Source: Bacillota bacterium
Lineage (GTDB): Bacteria > Bacillota > Clostridia > Acetivibrionales > DTU013
Assembly: GCA_023433505.1 (NCBI GenBank)
Contig: JAEZCO010000002.1
Span: 1-15,159, forward strand
DNA: 15,159 nt
Direction: 5' to 3'
A program made the translations under genes and the position numbers. The stretch's first letter is position 1, and every line of letters starts with the position of its first letter. The notes under the pieces were generated by a model. It was not told where the DNA came from, made no database searches, and worked only from the letters and a program-made list of their open reading frames with translations. Below are positions 5,584-12,292 of this stretch, piece after piece.

Positions 5584-5685
5584 GACAGAGTAGATATTTG
5601 CGCGTCAAGTGCCGGCAGGACGGGAAGTTGCCTACGGACGAAAAACATGAAAATGTTTGCGGTGCACTTATCGCATTCCGCTGAT
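5584..5685 (+). promoter_or_regulatory. Tetrahydrofolate (THF) riboswitch aptamer
   Basis: The conserved blocks of the THF (folT) riboswitch occur in order: GAGTAGA (5588-5594), GCGTCAAGTGCCGG (5602-5615), GGACGGGA then GTTGCC (5618-5632), ACGAA (5638-5642), GCGGTG (5659-5664), and TATCGCATTCCGC (5669-5681). A perfect hairpin AAACAT-GAAA-ATGTTT (5643-5658) occupies the variable internal stem. The outer P1 stem is short here. It lies 174 bp upstream of the folE start and heads a run of folate biosynthesis genes, so end-product (reduced folate) repression is expected. Confidence 0.88.
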
Positions 5686-5798
5686 ACACATAGGTTATTC
5701 CTTTTGTGAAGCATTTCAACGGTTTCAAATATTTCTCGTCATATAACTGAATCAAAAGCAAAAGAGTTGCACATGATGGAATTGTGTCGTTTGTGTGT

Positions 5799-5853
5799 TG
5801 CCGCTGAAACATACGGCACCCTTGAATGACAACAAACTATAATTGCAAAGGGG
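5799..5853 (+). promoter_or_regulatory. Possible expression platform: RBS-sequestering stem before folE
   Basis: CCCTTG (5819-5824) can pair with CAAAGGG (5846-5852) with one bulged A, covering the folE Shine-Dalgarno AAAGGGG. A neighbouring hairpin TGCCG/CGGCA (5799-5803/5814-5818) stacks against it. I see no GC hairpin with a T-run between aptamer and gene, so translational control is more likely than termination (inference). Confidence 0.4.
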
Positions 5854-5858
5854 ATAAT

Positions 5859-6434
5859 ATGAGCGTAGATCACGAGAGAATAAGGAAAGCGGTAAGAGAA
5901 ATTCTAATCGCAATCGGTGACGACCCTGACAGAGAGGGGCTGCAAGAGACGCCGGACAGAGTTGCCAGCATGTATGCGGAAATATTTGACGGCCTTCACA
6001 GGAACCCGGCAGACCATATCAAAATTTTTCATGAAGATTATAATGACGGAATGGTAATGGTCAAGGACATACCCATGTACTCCATGTGCGAGCATCATCT
6101 TCTTCCGTTCATAGGCGTTGCGCATGTAGTCTATCTTCCAAGAAACGGAGAGGTCCTTGGCCTGAGTAAAATCGCCAGGCTTGTGGATACAATATCCAAA
6201 AAGCCCCAGCTGCAGGAGCGGCTGTGCAGCGAGATCGCAGATATTATAGTGAAAACCGTCAATCCTCTGGGTGTGGCAGTTGTAATAGAGGCTGAGCATC
6301 TTTGCATGACAATGCGGGGTATCCGCAAGCCGGGAGCCAGAACGGTTACATCGGCATTGAGGGGAAGCATGAGGTCTGATGCAAAAACCAGGGCGGAGGC
6401 GCTGGCGCTCATTTCAGGGCACAACAGATCGTAA
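5859..6434 (+). CDS. folE: GTP cyclohydrolase I
   Basis: A 191-residue enzyme converting GTP to 7,8-dihydroneopterin triphosphate, the first step of the pterin branch. Family motifs are MYSMCEHHLLPFIG (73-86), GLSKIARLVD (101-110) and EAEHLCMTMRGIRKPGA (144-160). The zinc ligands Cys77, His80 and Cys149 are all present. Length is normal for type IA. ATG 5859 follows AAAGGGG (5847-5853) by 5 nt; an in-frame ATG at 5826 has no ribosome binding site and gives an atypical extension. It is the first gene after the THF riboswitch, and pabA follows after 26 bp. Confidence 0.96.
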   Translation: MSVDHERIRKAVREILIAIGDDPDREGLQETPDRVASMYAEIFDGLHRNPADHIKIFHEDYNDGMVMVKDIPMYSMCEHHLLPFIGVAHVVYLPRNGEVLGLSKIARLVDTISKKPQLQERLCSEIADIIVKTVNPLGVAVVIEAEHLCMTMRGIRKPGARTVTSALRGSMRSDAKTRAEALALISGHNRS

Positions 6435-6460
6435 AAAAAGAAGCCTTTAGAGGTGCCGTT

Positions 6461-7096
6461 TTGTTTTTAATGATAGATAATTACGATTCATTTGTATATA
6501 ATCTGGTGCGTTATTTTGAAGAACTGGGGGAACAGGTGGAGGTTTTGAGAAATGATGCGATAACTCCGCAACAGGCCGGTACAAGAGGCTATAAGGGGTT
6601 AATCATTTCACCTGGGCCAGGAGTACCCGGTCAGGCCGGCTGTTCTCTTGAATTGATCCGCTGTTTAAAAGGCAAAATACCCATATTAGGCATCTGTCTG
6701 GGACATCAGGCCATAGGGGAGGCCTTTGGCGGTGTTGTCGCAAGGGGAAAAGAACCGGTGCATGGGAAAATCTCCGATATAGTGCATGACGGAAAGGGCT
6801 TATTCTCAGGAGTATCCAATCCTCTGAAGGTCACCCGGTATCATTCCCTGGTGCTGCGGAAGGATGGACTTCCACAATGCCTGGAAATTACCAGCGAGAC
6901 CCGGGATGGGGTGATCATGGGCATCCGGCACAGGGAGTATGCCGTCGAAGGAGTGCAATTCCACCCGGAGGCAGAGTTGACACAGGATGGACATGCCCTG
7001 CTGAAGAATTTTATTAACCAATGCAATCATTATCACAGCGAGTATAAAACGCACGCTACTGCTCGGCAGGTACACGGAGGTACGGATGGAAATTAA
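6461..7096 (+). CDS. pabA: Aminodeoxychorismate synthase, glutamine amidotransferase subunit
   Basis: A 211-residue class I glutamine amidotransferase that delivers ammonia to PabB. Motifs are MIDNYDSFVYNLV at the N-terminus, ISPGPGVPG (49-57), the nucleophile elbow GICLGHQAIG with Cys79, and GVQFHPEAEL with His168 and Glu170. The start is probably TTG 6461: AGAGGTG (6449-6455) is 5 nt upstream, and it restores the family's MFLMIDNYDSF. The next ATG (6470) is 14 nt from that site. A C-terminal extension of about 20 residues runs into pabB with 11 nt overlap. It could also serve anthranilate synthase, but no trp gene is present. Confidence 0.93.
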   Translation: MFLMIDNYDSFVYNLVRYFEELGEQVEVLRNDAITPQQAGTRGYKGLIISPGPGVPGQAGCSLELIRCLKGKIPILGICLGHQAIGEAFGGVVARGKEPVHGKISDIVHDGKGLFSGVSNPLKVTRYHSLVLRKDGLPQCLEITSETRDGVIMGIRHREYAVEGVQFHPEAELTQDGHALLKNFINQCNHYHSEYKTHATARQVHGGTDGN

Positions 7097-8498
7097 GCTT
7101 CGTGAATTGGAAAGCCGCCTGGAGCCTTTTGAAATATACCGGTTATTTAAAGATGAGAAGAATACGGCATTTCTGGACAGCTCCAGAGATTTCGAAAATC
7201 TCGGAAGGTATTCCTTTATCGGAGTTAATGCATTTCTTGTACTTAAGGAAGAGCATGGGGGTTGCTATATCAATGATTGCCTATGCCAGTGTGATGCATT
7301 TGAAAAGCTGGATGAGCTTTTGAGGGAGTTCCATGTGGAGCTGCCTTTTGCTATACCTTTTCCCGCCGGCTGCATAGGTTACATCTCTTATGATGCGGGA
7401 CTCAGGCTTGACAGGGTAAAAATTACTTCGGCCAAAGGCTTTGACATACCGGAGATATATTTTGTATTTTACGACAATCTCCTTTTATTTGATAATCTGT
7501 CCGGGAAACGCTATGTTTCTGCCTGTGGCCGGCTGGCAAACCACGAAGTGAGTATAGAACGTATTCTGGCAAAAATAAGCGGATTTGAAAAAAATAAAAC
7601 GGCAAGCACTTCGGCACTAACGAAAAAGCACGATTCAGCTTCATTTGCACACTCTGATGACTCCGATGGTTCGGATCCCTTCAACGGATTCAAATCAAAT
7701 TTCGGAAGAAGGGAATACGAGGAAGCTGTGACCAAAATGAAGGAATACATCAGGGCGGGAGATATTTATATCGCCAATATGACCCAGCGGTTTTCCAGGG
7801 TTACGGAGAAAGCTTCTTTTGAAATCTATGAAAAGCTCAGAGAAATAAATCCCGCACCCTTTGCGGCATATTTGTCCTTTGACGGCTTTGAAATCATTTC
7901 CTGCTCGCCGGAAAGATTTATGCGTATCGGAAACAGAATGGCGGAAACCCGGCCTATAAAGGGCACAAGGCCAAGAGGCAGGACGCCGGAGGAAGATGAA
8001 GCCAACAAAATGCAATTGCTTCAAAGTGAAAAGGACAAGGCCGAGCTCTTAATGATTGTCGACCTTGAACGAAACGACTTGAGCAAGGTGTGCAAACCGG
8101 GGTCGGTAAAGGTTACGGAGCTGTTCAAGCTGGAGGAGTACAGCACGGTGTTTCATCTGGTATCGACAATCCTTGGCGAATTGAAAGAGGGCACAAGCGC
8201 GCTGCAGTGCATAAAAGCATGTTTCCCGGGAGGCTCAATTACAGGAACGCCAAAAATCAGGGCAATGGAGGTCATTGATGAGCTGGAAGGGATAAAGCGT
8301 TCTTTGTATACAGGGTGCATCGGATATTTTTCTTTCAACGGAAACGCAGATTTCAACATAGTAATCCGGACCTTGATCAAAAAAGGAAGGGAAGCATGTC
8401 TTGGCGTCGGTGGCGGAATTACCTGGGATTCGGTGGAATCCGATGAATATATGGAGACTTTGGACAAGGCACGGGCTTTTTTCAGGGTATTCCGGTAA
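7086..8498 (+). CDS. pabB: Aminodeoxychorismate synthase component I
   Basis: A 470-residue chorismate-utilising enzyme making 4-amino-4-deoxychorismate. Motifs are GDIYIANMTQRFS (225-237), RPIKGTRPRGRT (289-300), DLERNDLSKVC, GGSITGTPKIRAMEVIDELE and DEYMETLDKARAF. Lys292 in PIKGT separates PabB from anthranilate synthase TrpE, which has Ala there. A low-complexity acidic/Ser linker (about 170-200) joins the N-terminal and catalytic halves. GGAGGT directly upstream supports ATG 7086, which lies inside the pabA 3' end, so translation is probably coupled. Confidence 0.95.
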   Translation: MEIKLRELESRLEPFEIYRLFKDEKNTAFLDSSRDFENLGRYSFIGVNAFLVLKEEHGGCYINDCLCQCDAFEKLDELLREFHVELPFAIPFPAGCIGYISYDAGLRLDRVKITSAKGFDIPEIYFVFYDNLLLFDNLSGKRYVSACGRLANHEVSIERILAKISGFEKNKTASTSALTKKHDSASFAHSDDSDGSDPFNGFKSNFGRREYEEAVTKMKEYIRAGDIYIANMTQRFSRVTEKASFEIYEKLREINPAPFAAYLSFDGFEIISCSPERFMRIGNRMAETRPIKGTRPRGRTPEEDEANKMQLLQSEKDKAELLMIVDLERNDLSKVCKPGSVKVTELFKLEEYSTVFHLVSTILGELKEGTSALQCIKACFPGGSITGTPKIRAMEVIDELEGIKRSLYTGCIGYFSFNGNADFNIVIRTLIKKGREACLGVGGGITWDSVESDEYMETLDKARAFFRVFR

Positions 8499-8517
8499 TT
8501 GAAAGGTCTTTTTGAAA

Positions 8518-9306
8518 ATGGAATTTCAAGCAATAACCATAATAAACGGGAAAAAATCAGAATCCCATGACTGCATGGTACTCGACCAGGGCGTCAATTT
8601 CGGGAAGGGCGTCTTTGAAACCATTGCAGTGGTCGGAAGCACACCTGTCTTTTTGAAAGAGCACTGTGAACGCCTGAAAAAAGGATTGACGGCACTAGGC
8701 ATTGACAATGCAGTCAGACAGGAACAAATAACCGCTTATATGAATGAGTTTGCCATTGCGGATTGTGCCATGAAAGTCCTGGTCACGCCCAAAAACATTG
8801 TCGTAAATACGAGAGAAAATATTTACTCCGGCGGACAGTTTAAGGAAGGTTTCAAGGTTAGTATAAGCGCCTTGAAGCGCAATCCGCACAGCCATGTTGT
8901 GTTTCATAAAACAATAAACTATACGGACAATATCATAGAGAATGAACTAGCACACAAAGCCGGTTTCAATGAGGCGATATTTACCAATGTATATGGTTTT
9001 CTGGCAGAGGGCAGCGTATCCAATTTGTTCTTTGTCAGCAAGGGCAGGATTTTTACACCGTCAATCGGGTGCGGGATTCTGAGTGGGATTGTCAGAGACT
9101 GGGTATTGCGCAATTACGTTGTGGAAGAAGGGGAGTTTACACTGGAAGAACTATTTAGCGCAGATGCGGTATTTCTCACAAATAGCCTTATGGGTATAAT
9201 GCCTGTCAGGCAAATACAGGACAAGCTCTATAGTCCTTATAATAGGAAATGCGCTGAAATACAGGAAGGGTATAAAGTAGAGGTGCAAAGACAGGTTGAA
9301 AATTAA
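8518..9306 (+). CDS. pabC: Aminodeoxychorismate lyase (fold-type IV PLP enzyme)
   Basis: A 262-residue PLP enzyme that releases p-aminobenzoate and pyruvate from aminodeoxychorismate. It shows the branched-chain aminotransferase-like fold: LDQGVNFGKGVFETI near the N-terminus, RNPHSHVVFHKTINYTDN with the Schiff-base Lys131, AEGSVSNLFFV binding the cofactor phosphate, and FLTNSLMGIMPV. It is assigned to PabC rather than D-amino acid or branched-chain aminotransferase mainly because it follows pabA-pabB. ATG 8518 is 10 nt after AAAGGT; a TTG at 8512 in frame would add two residues. It lies 19 nt after pabB. Confidence 0.9.
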   Translation: MEFQAITIINGKKSESHDCMVLDQGVNFGKGVFETIAVVGSTPVFLKEHCERLKKGLTALGIDNAVRQEQITAYMNEFAIADCAMKVLVTPKNIVVNTRENIYSGGQFKEGFKVSISALKRNPHSHVVFHKTINYTDNIIENELAHKAGFNEAIFTNVYGFLAEGSVSNLFFVSKGRIFTPSIGCGILSGIVRDWVLRNYVVEEGEFTLEELFSADAVFLTNSLMGIMPVRQIQDKLYSPYNRKCAEIQEGYKVEVQRQVEN

Positions 9307-9318
9307 AAAATAGAAAAG

Positions 9319-9366
9319 CATTGATTCAATGAATTGCCGTATGAACATAATGACTACATGACATGT
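9319..9366. repeat. Two short palindromes between pabC and the HD gene
   Basis: CATTGATTCAATG (9319-9331) and ACATGACATGT (9356-9366) are perfect odd-centred palindromes within the 108-bp gap. They could be operators or chance in AT-rich DNA. No convincing promoter was found, so the downstream genes may rely on read-through. Confidence 0.25.
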
Positions 9367-9414
9367 TTACAATAATATTTAATAAAGAAAGTTGATGATA
9401 GAATGGGAGAATCC

Positions 9415-9894
9415 ATGGAAAGAATTGCTGCAATACTCAGCAATAAGGATTACATCAAAAATTTTAAGAAAAATATAAAGGCTGAGGCGGACCGGGTTTT
9501 CTGCAAGCATGATATGGATCACTTTCTTGATGTCGCAAGAATCGCTTATATAATCAATTTAGAGGAGTGTCTGGGGTACAGGAAGGACATAATATATGCG
9601 GCCGCTTTGCTCCATGACATAGGAAAATGGCGGCAATACCGGGAGTCCATTCCTCATGCTCAGGCTAGCGCGTGCCTGGCACAGGAAATCCTGCCGCAAT
9701 GCGGCTTTAGCAAAGATGAAATGGAAATGATTCTGGAGGCCATAGTGAATCACTCCTGTCTTACTGCAAAAGATAGAAGCTTCAGGTATTTATTGTATAG
9801 AAGTGACAAGCTCTCGCGAAAATGCTTCATATGTCCGGCTTCTAAGGATTGCAAATGGGAAAATAAGATGAAAAATAATGAGATTGAGGTTTGA
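9415..9894 (+). CDS. HD-domain phosphohydrolase in the folate operon
   Basis: A 159-residue HD-superfamily metal-dependent hydrolase. Candidate ligands are His36 in DMDHFLDVARIA, His67-Asp68 in ALLHDIGKW, His113 in VNHS and Asp131 in RSDK. A C-terminal cysteine cluster CFICPASKDC (137-146) may bind a metal or cluster. ATG 9415 follows GGGAG (9405-9409); ATG 9403 would have no ribosome binding site. The stop overlaps the folP ribosome binding site region, so it is co-expressed with folP. HD enzymes cleave phosphate esters of nucleotides and related compounds. Location suggests dephosphorylation of dihydroneopterin triphosphate or monophosphate, otherwise missing here (inference). Confidence 0.85.
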   Translation: MERIAAILSNKDYIKNFKKNIKAEADRVFCKHDMDHFLDVARIAYIINLEECLGYRKDIIYAAALLHDIGKWRQYRESIPHAQASACLAQEILPQCGFSKDEMEMILEAIVNHSCLTAKDRSFRYLLYRSDKLSRKCFICPASKDCKWENKMKNNEIEV

Positions 9895-9898
9895 AATA

Positions 9899-10705
9899 AT
9901 GCAAATAGGAAACAGATCATTTGAAATAGGGGACAAAACCTATATCATGGGTATTCTGAATCTGACGCCGGATTCGTTTTCCGACGGCGGCAGTTACATG
10001 AGTATGGCAGAAGCCCTGCAGCATGCGAAAGAAATGGTGGATCATGGAGCGGATATCCTTGATATCGGCGGTGAATCCACGAGACCTGGTCATACCCCTG
10101 TTTCAGCGGACGAGGAAATCTCCAGGGTTATCCATATAATCAGAGCATTACAAAACGAAATCGACATACCCATCTCCATAGATACATACAAGGCTGAAGT
10201 AGCAGAGGAGGCAATAAAAGCAGGGGCAGCAATGATCAATGATGTGTGGGGTTTCAGGAAAGATCCGGCGATGGCTGCGGTTGCTGCCAAATATGATGTA
10301 GCGTGCTGTCTCATGCACAACCAGGAAAAGCCTGTCTATAACAACTTAGTTGAAGATATTGGAAGGACTTTGAGGGAATGTACGGAAATCGCTATAAAAA
10401 AAGGGGTAAAAAAGGAGAAAATCATTCTCGATCCGGGGGTAGGCTTTGGAAAGACATATGAACAGAATATCGATGTGATTCGCAATTTGCAATTTTTTAA
10501 GCAAATAGGTTTCCCTATCCTTCTGGGAACCTCCAGAAAATCTGTCGTAGGAAATTCGCTCAAGCTTCCTGTAGAGCAACGCAAAGAGGGGACGCTGGCA
10601 ACATCCGTTATTGGTATTTCCAAAGGGATAGATTTCGTACGGGTGCATGATGTACTGGAAAATAAGAGAGCCTGTCAAATGGCTGATATCATATACAGAT
10701 TATAA
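9899..10705 (+). CDS. folP: Dihydropteroate synthase
   Basis: A 268-residue TIM-barrel enzyme condensing 6-hydroxymethyl-7,8-dihydropterin diphosphate with p-aminobenzoate; the sulfonamide target. Signatures are MGILNLTPDSFSDGG (17-31), DIGGESTRPG (55-64), ISIDTYK, INDVWG, ILDPGVGFGKT, LLGTSRKS and the C-terminal RVHDV. ATG 9899 follows GAGGT (9885-9889) by 9 nt. An in-frame ATG at 9878 inside the HD gene is less likely. folB-folK follows after 14 bp. It joins the two branches encoded by the surrounding genes. Confidence 0.97.
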   Translation: MQIGNRSFEIGDKTYIMGILNLTPDSFSDGGSYMSMAEALQHAKEMVDHGADILDIGGESTRPGHTPVSADEEISRVIHIIRALQNEIDIPISIDTYKAEVAEEAIKAGAAMINDVWGFRKDPAMAAVAAKYDVACCLMHNQEKPVYNNLVEDIGRTLRECTEIAIKKGVKKEKIILDPGVGFGKTYEQNIDVIRNLQFFKQIGFPILLGTSRKSVVGNSLKLPVEQRKEGTLATSVIGISKGIDFVRVHDVLENKRACQMADIIYRL

Positions 10706-10719
10706 AACGGAGAGCTGCT

Positions 10720-11547
10720 ATGGATAAGATAATCGTTAAAGACCTGGAAGTCTATGCCTTCCACGGCGTACTGGAGGAAGAAAAAAGGCTTGGACAGAAA
10801 TTCATTGTTACCATTGAACTTTCACTGGATTTTCATAAAGCTGCTGAAAATGATGATCTGGAATACACGGTAAATTACGCCAGCCTTTGCGAAGACGTCG
10901 AAGAATTTTTAAAAAAACAATCCTTTGACCTGATAGAAACAGCAGCCTATCGGCTGGGGATATTTATACTTGAGAAATATACACTTCCGGAAAAAGTAAA
11001 GGTTTGCATTAAGAAACCATCGGCGCCCATAAGAAAAACATTTGGCTATGTGGCGGCTGAGGCAGAATGCGAATGGACAAAGGCGTATATAGGCCTAGGC
11101 TCCAACCTCGGAGACAAATATAAAAATATAGAAGATGCAATTTTTATTCTTGGAAGCAAAGGTACCACCAAAGTGACGGCAGTTTCGGAAATGTATGTCA
11201 CAAAACCGGTAGGATATACGGAACAGGACGATTTTGTCAATTGCGCCGTAGAGGTTAAAACCTTGTTGACACCCTATCGGTTGCTGGAATTCCTGAACTC
11301 CATCGAGGCTAAGTTGAAACGGGAGCGGATTATCCAATGGGGGCCGAGAACCATTGATCTTGACATACTTTTCTATGACAGCCTGGTGCTATCGGAGAAT
11401 AGACTTGTAATTCCCCATCCGAGAATGCATGAAAGACTATTTGTAATTAAGCCGTTATGCGATATTGCACCCTACATTCTGCACCCGATTTTGGGGAAAC
11501 GGATGCTGGAATTGAAGGGGGAATTGGAAATAATCCAGACATTATGA
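10720..11547 (+). CDS. folBK: Bifunctional dihydroneopterin aldolase / HPPK
   Basis: A 275-residue fusion. Residues 1-117 are FolB, which cleaves dihydroneopterin to 6-hydroxymethyl-dihydropterin. It has FHGVLEEEKRLGQKF with the family Glu at 21 and CIKKPSAPI with Lys99. Residues from about 119 are FolK (HPPK), which pyrophosphorylates the product. It has AYIGLGSNLGDKYKNI, PVGYTEQDDFVN, the metal and ATP motif QWGPRTIDLDILFYD and IPHPRMHERLFV. There is no long linker. GGAGAG precedes ATG 10720. Fusing consecutive activities is known in Firmicutes. It is the last gene of the folate cluster. Confidence 0.96.
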   Translation: MDKIIVKDLEVYAFHGVLEEEKRLGQKFIVTIELSLDFHKAAENDDLEYTVNYASLCEDVEEFLKKQSFDLIETAAYRLGIFILEKYTLPEKVKVCIKKPSAPIRKTFGYVAAEAECEWTKAYIGLGSNLGDKYKNIEDAIFILGSKGTTKVTAVSEMYVTKPVGYTEQDDFVNCAVEVKTLLTPYRLLEFLNSIEAKLKRERIIQWGPRTIDLDILFYDSLVLSENRLVIPHPRMHERLFVIKPLCDIAPYILHPILGKRMLELKGELEIIQTL

Positions 11548-11591
11548 TTTTTTCCTGTCCATCCATAAAGGCTGTAAATGAAGGCTGTATA

Positions 11592-11620
11592 AGAAAAAGG
11601 GCGATCAAATGATCGCCCTT
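11592..11620 (-). terminator. Intrinsic terminator of the CBM gene
   Basis: An 11-bp perfect stem AAGGGCGATCA/TGATCGCCCTT (11597-11607/11610-11620) is followed on the minus strand by TTTTTCTT. On the plus strand the tail is CTTGC, so it is at best a weak terminator for the folate operon. Confidence 0.8.
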
Positions 11621-11663
11621 GCTTGCGGTTGAGGATCAATAACCGCCCATGCAAGTTGTGTTG

Positions 11664-12002
11664 CTATTGCACTACATCAAACGAGTAATTCAAGCCGGAA
11701 TTGTTGTCCCAATGGTTTGCACAATCCTTGAAAGCAACGTTTAAAGTATCTGCTCTCATTACGGGAATGGTTGTTTCAAAACCGGTGCCCGTCTTCATCA
11801 TAGGCACGTCCTGAGTGTTTTCCCAGCGGCTGCCATAGCCTATACGTGCATAAACATGTGTCGCACCGCTCTTGGAAAGCAAACCGTCATAAACTATTTT
11901 TACCTTATCGCCTGCACTGGGAACAGACGGGTTGATTAAAACACCGTTTTTTATATAGTCCGTATTTTCCCTGGCTGATACTGATTTTGTAGCTCTGGGC
12001 AT
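11664..12002 (-). CDS. Single-domain carbohydrate-binding protein (CBM25-like)
   Basis: A 112-residue protein consisting of one starch-binding-type module. The pattern is GVLINPSVPSAGDKVKIVYD, then LLSKSGATHVYARIGYG, W(E)NTQDVPM, TGFETTIPV, TLNVAFKD and HWDNNSGLNYSF. Its Trp and Asp-Asn-Asn positions fit CBM25/26 modules. No signal peptide, catalytic domain or anchor is present, so it should be cytoplasmic, perhaps binding glycogen-like polymer (inference). AAGGAGGAG supports ATG 12002; an upstream in-frame ATG at 12041 lacks a ribosome binding site. It is monocistronic, with its own terminator. Confidence 0.8.
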   Translation of the reverse strand: MPRATKSVSARENTDYIKNGVLINPSVPSAGDKVKIVYDGLLSKSGATHVYARIGYGSRWENTQDVPMMKTGTGFETTIPVMRADTLNVAFKDCANHWDNNSGLNYSFDVVQ

Positions 12003-12035
12003 TGTATCTCCTCCTTTCGCAATGAGACCTGTAAA

Positions 12036-12051
12036 AGGCAAAGTTTTGCCT
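12036..12051 (-). promoter_or_regulatory. Small hairpin in the CBM gene leader
   Basis: AGGCAA/TTGCCT around a 4-nt loop, followed on the minus strand by TTT. It is a weak attenuator-like structure about 35 bp upstream of the CBM start. Confidence 0.25.
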
Positions 12052-12127
12052 GAACAGATCTTTATTATTATTCGCCGGGCAGATAAAAAAATACTTTATA
12101 TATTTTGTCAGTCTTATGCCAGGATTT

Positions 12128-12153
12128 TCAGGATTGCTTCCTGACTTTTTTTT
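12128..12153 (+). terminator. Intrinsic terminator-like hairpin before the nucleotidyltransferase
   Basis: TCAGGA-TTGCT-TCCTGA followed by C and eight T residues on the plus strand. No plus-strand gene ends within 580 bp, so it either catches folate-operon read-through or sits in the leader of the next gene as an attenuator. Confidence 0.5.
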
Positions 12154-12203
12154 ACAAAAGGCGCATGAATTAAAACGCCGTTTTTTACAAAAACTTAATA
12201 TTG

Positions 12204-12225
12204 ATACTACGGCGAAACGTAGTAT
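12204..12225 (+). repeat. Perfect 8-bp inverted repeat in the nucleotidyltransferase leader
   Basis: ATACTACG (12204-12211), loop GCGAAA, CGTAGTAT (12218-12225), 68 bp upstream of the start codon. It is a stable RNA hairpin or an operator. It does not include the ribosome binding site. Confidence 0.45.
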
Positions 12226-12292
12226 TTGGTAGCAATATGACAAAATTCAATCCTGAGTTTTAACAAGATATGTTTATGAAAGGATGAAACGG

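Noticed and set aside
5540..5812. Minus-strand 90-codon ORF upstream of folE
   Set aside because: It runs antisense through the THF riboswitch and has no homology signal.
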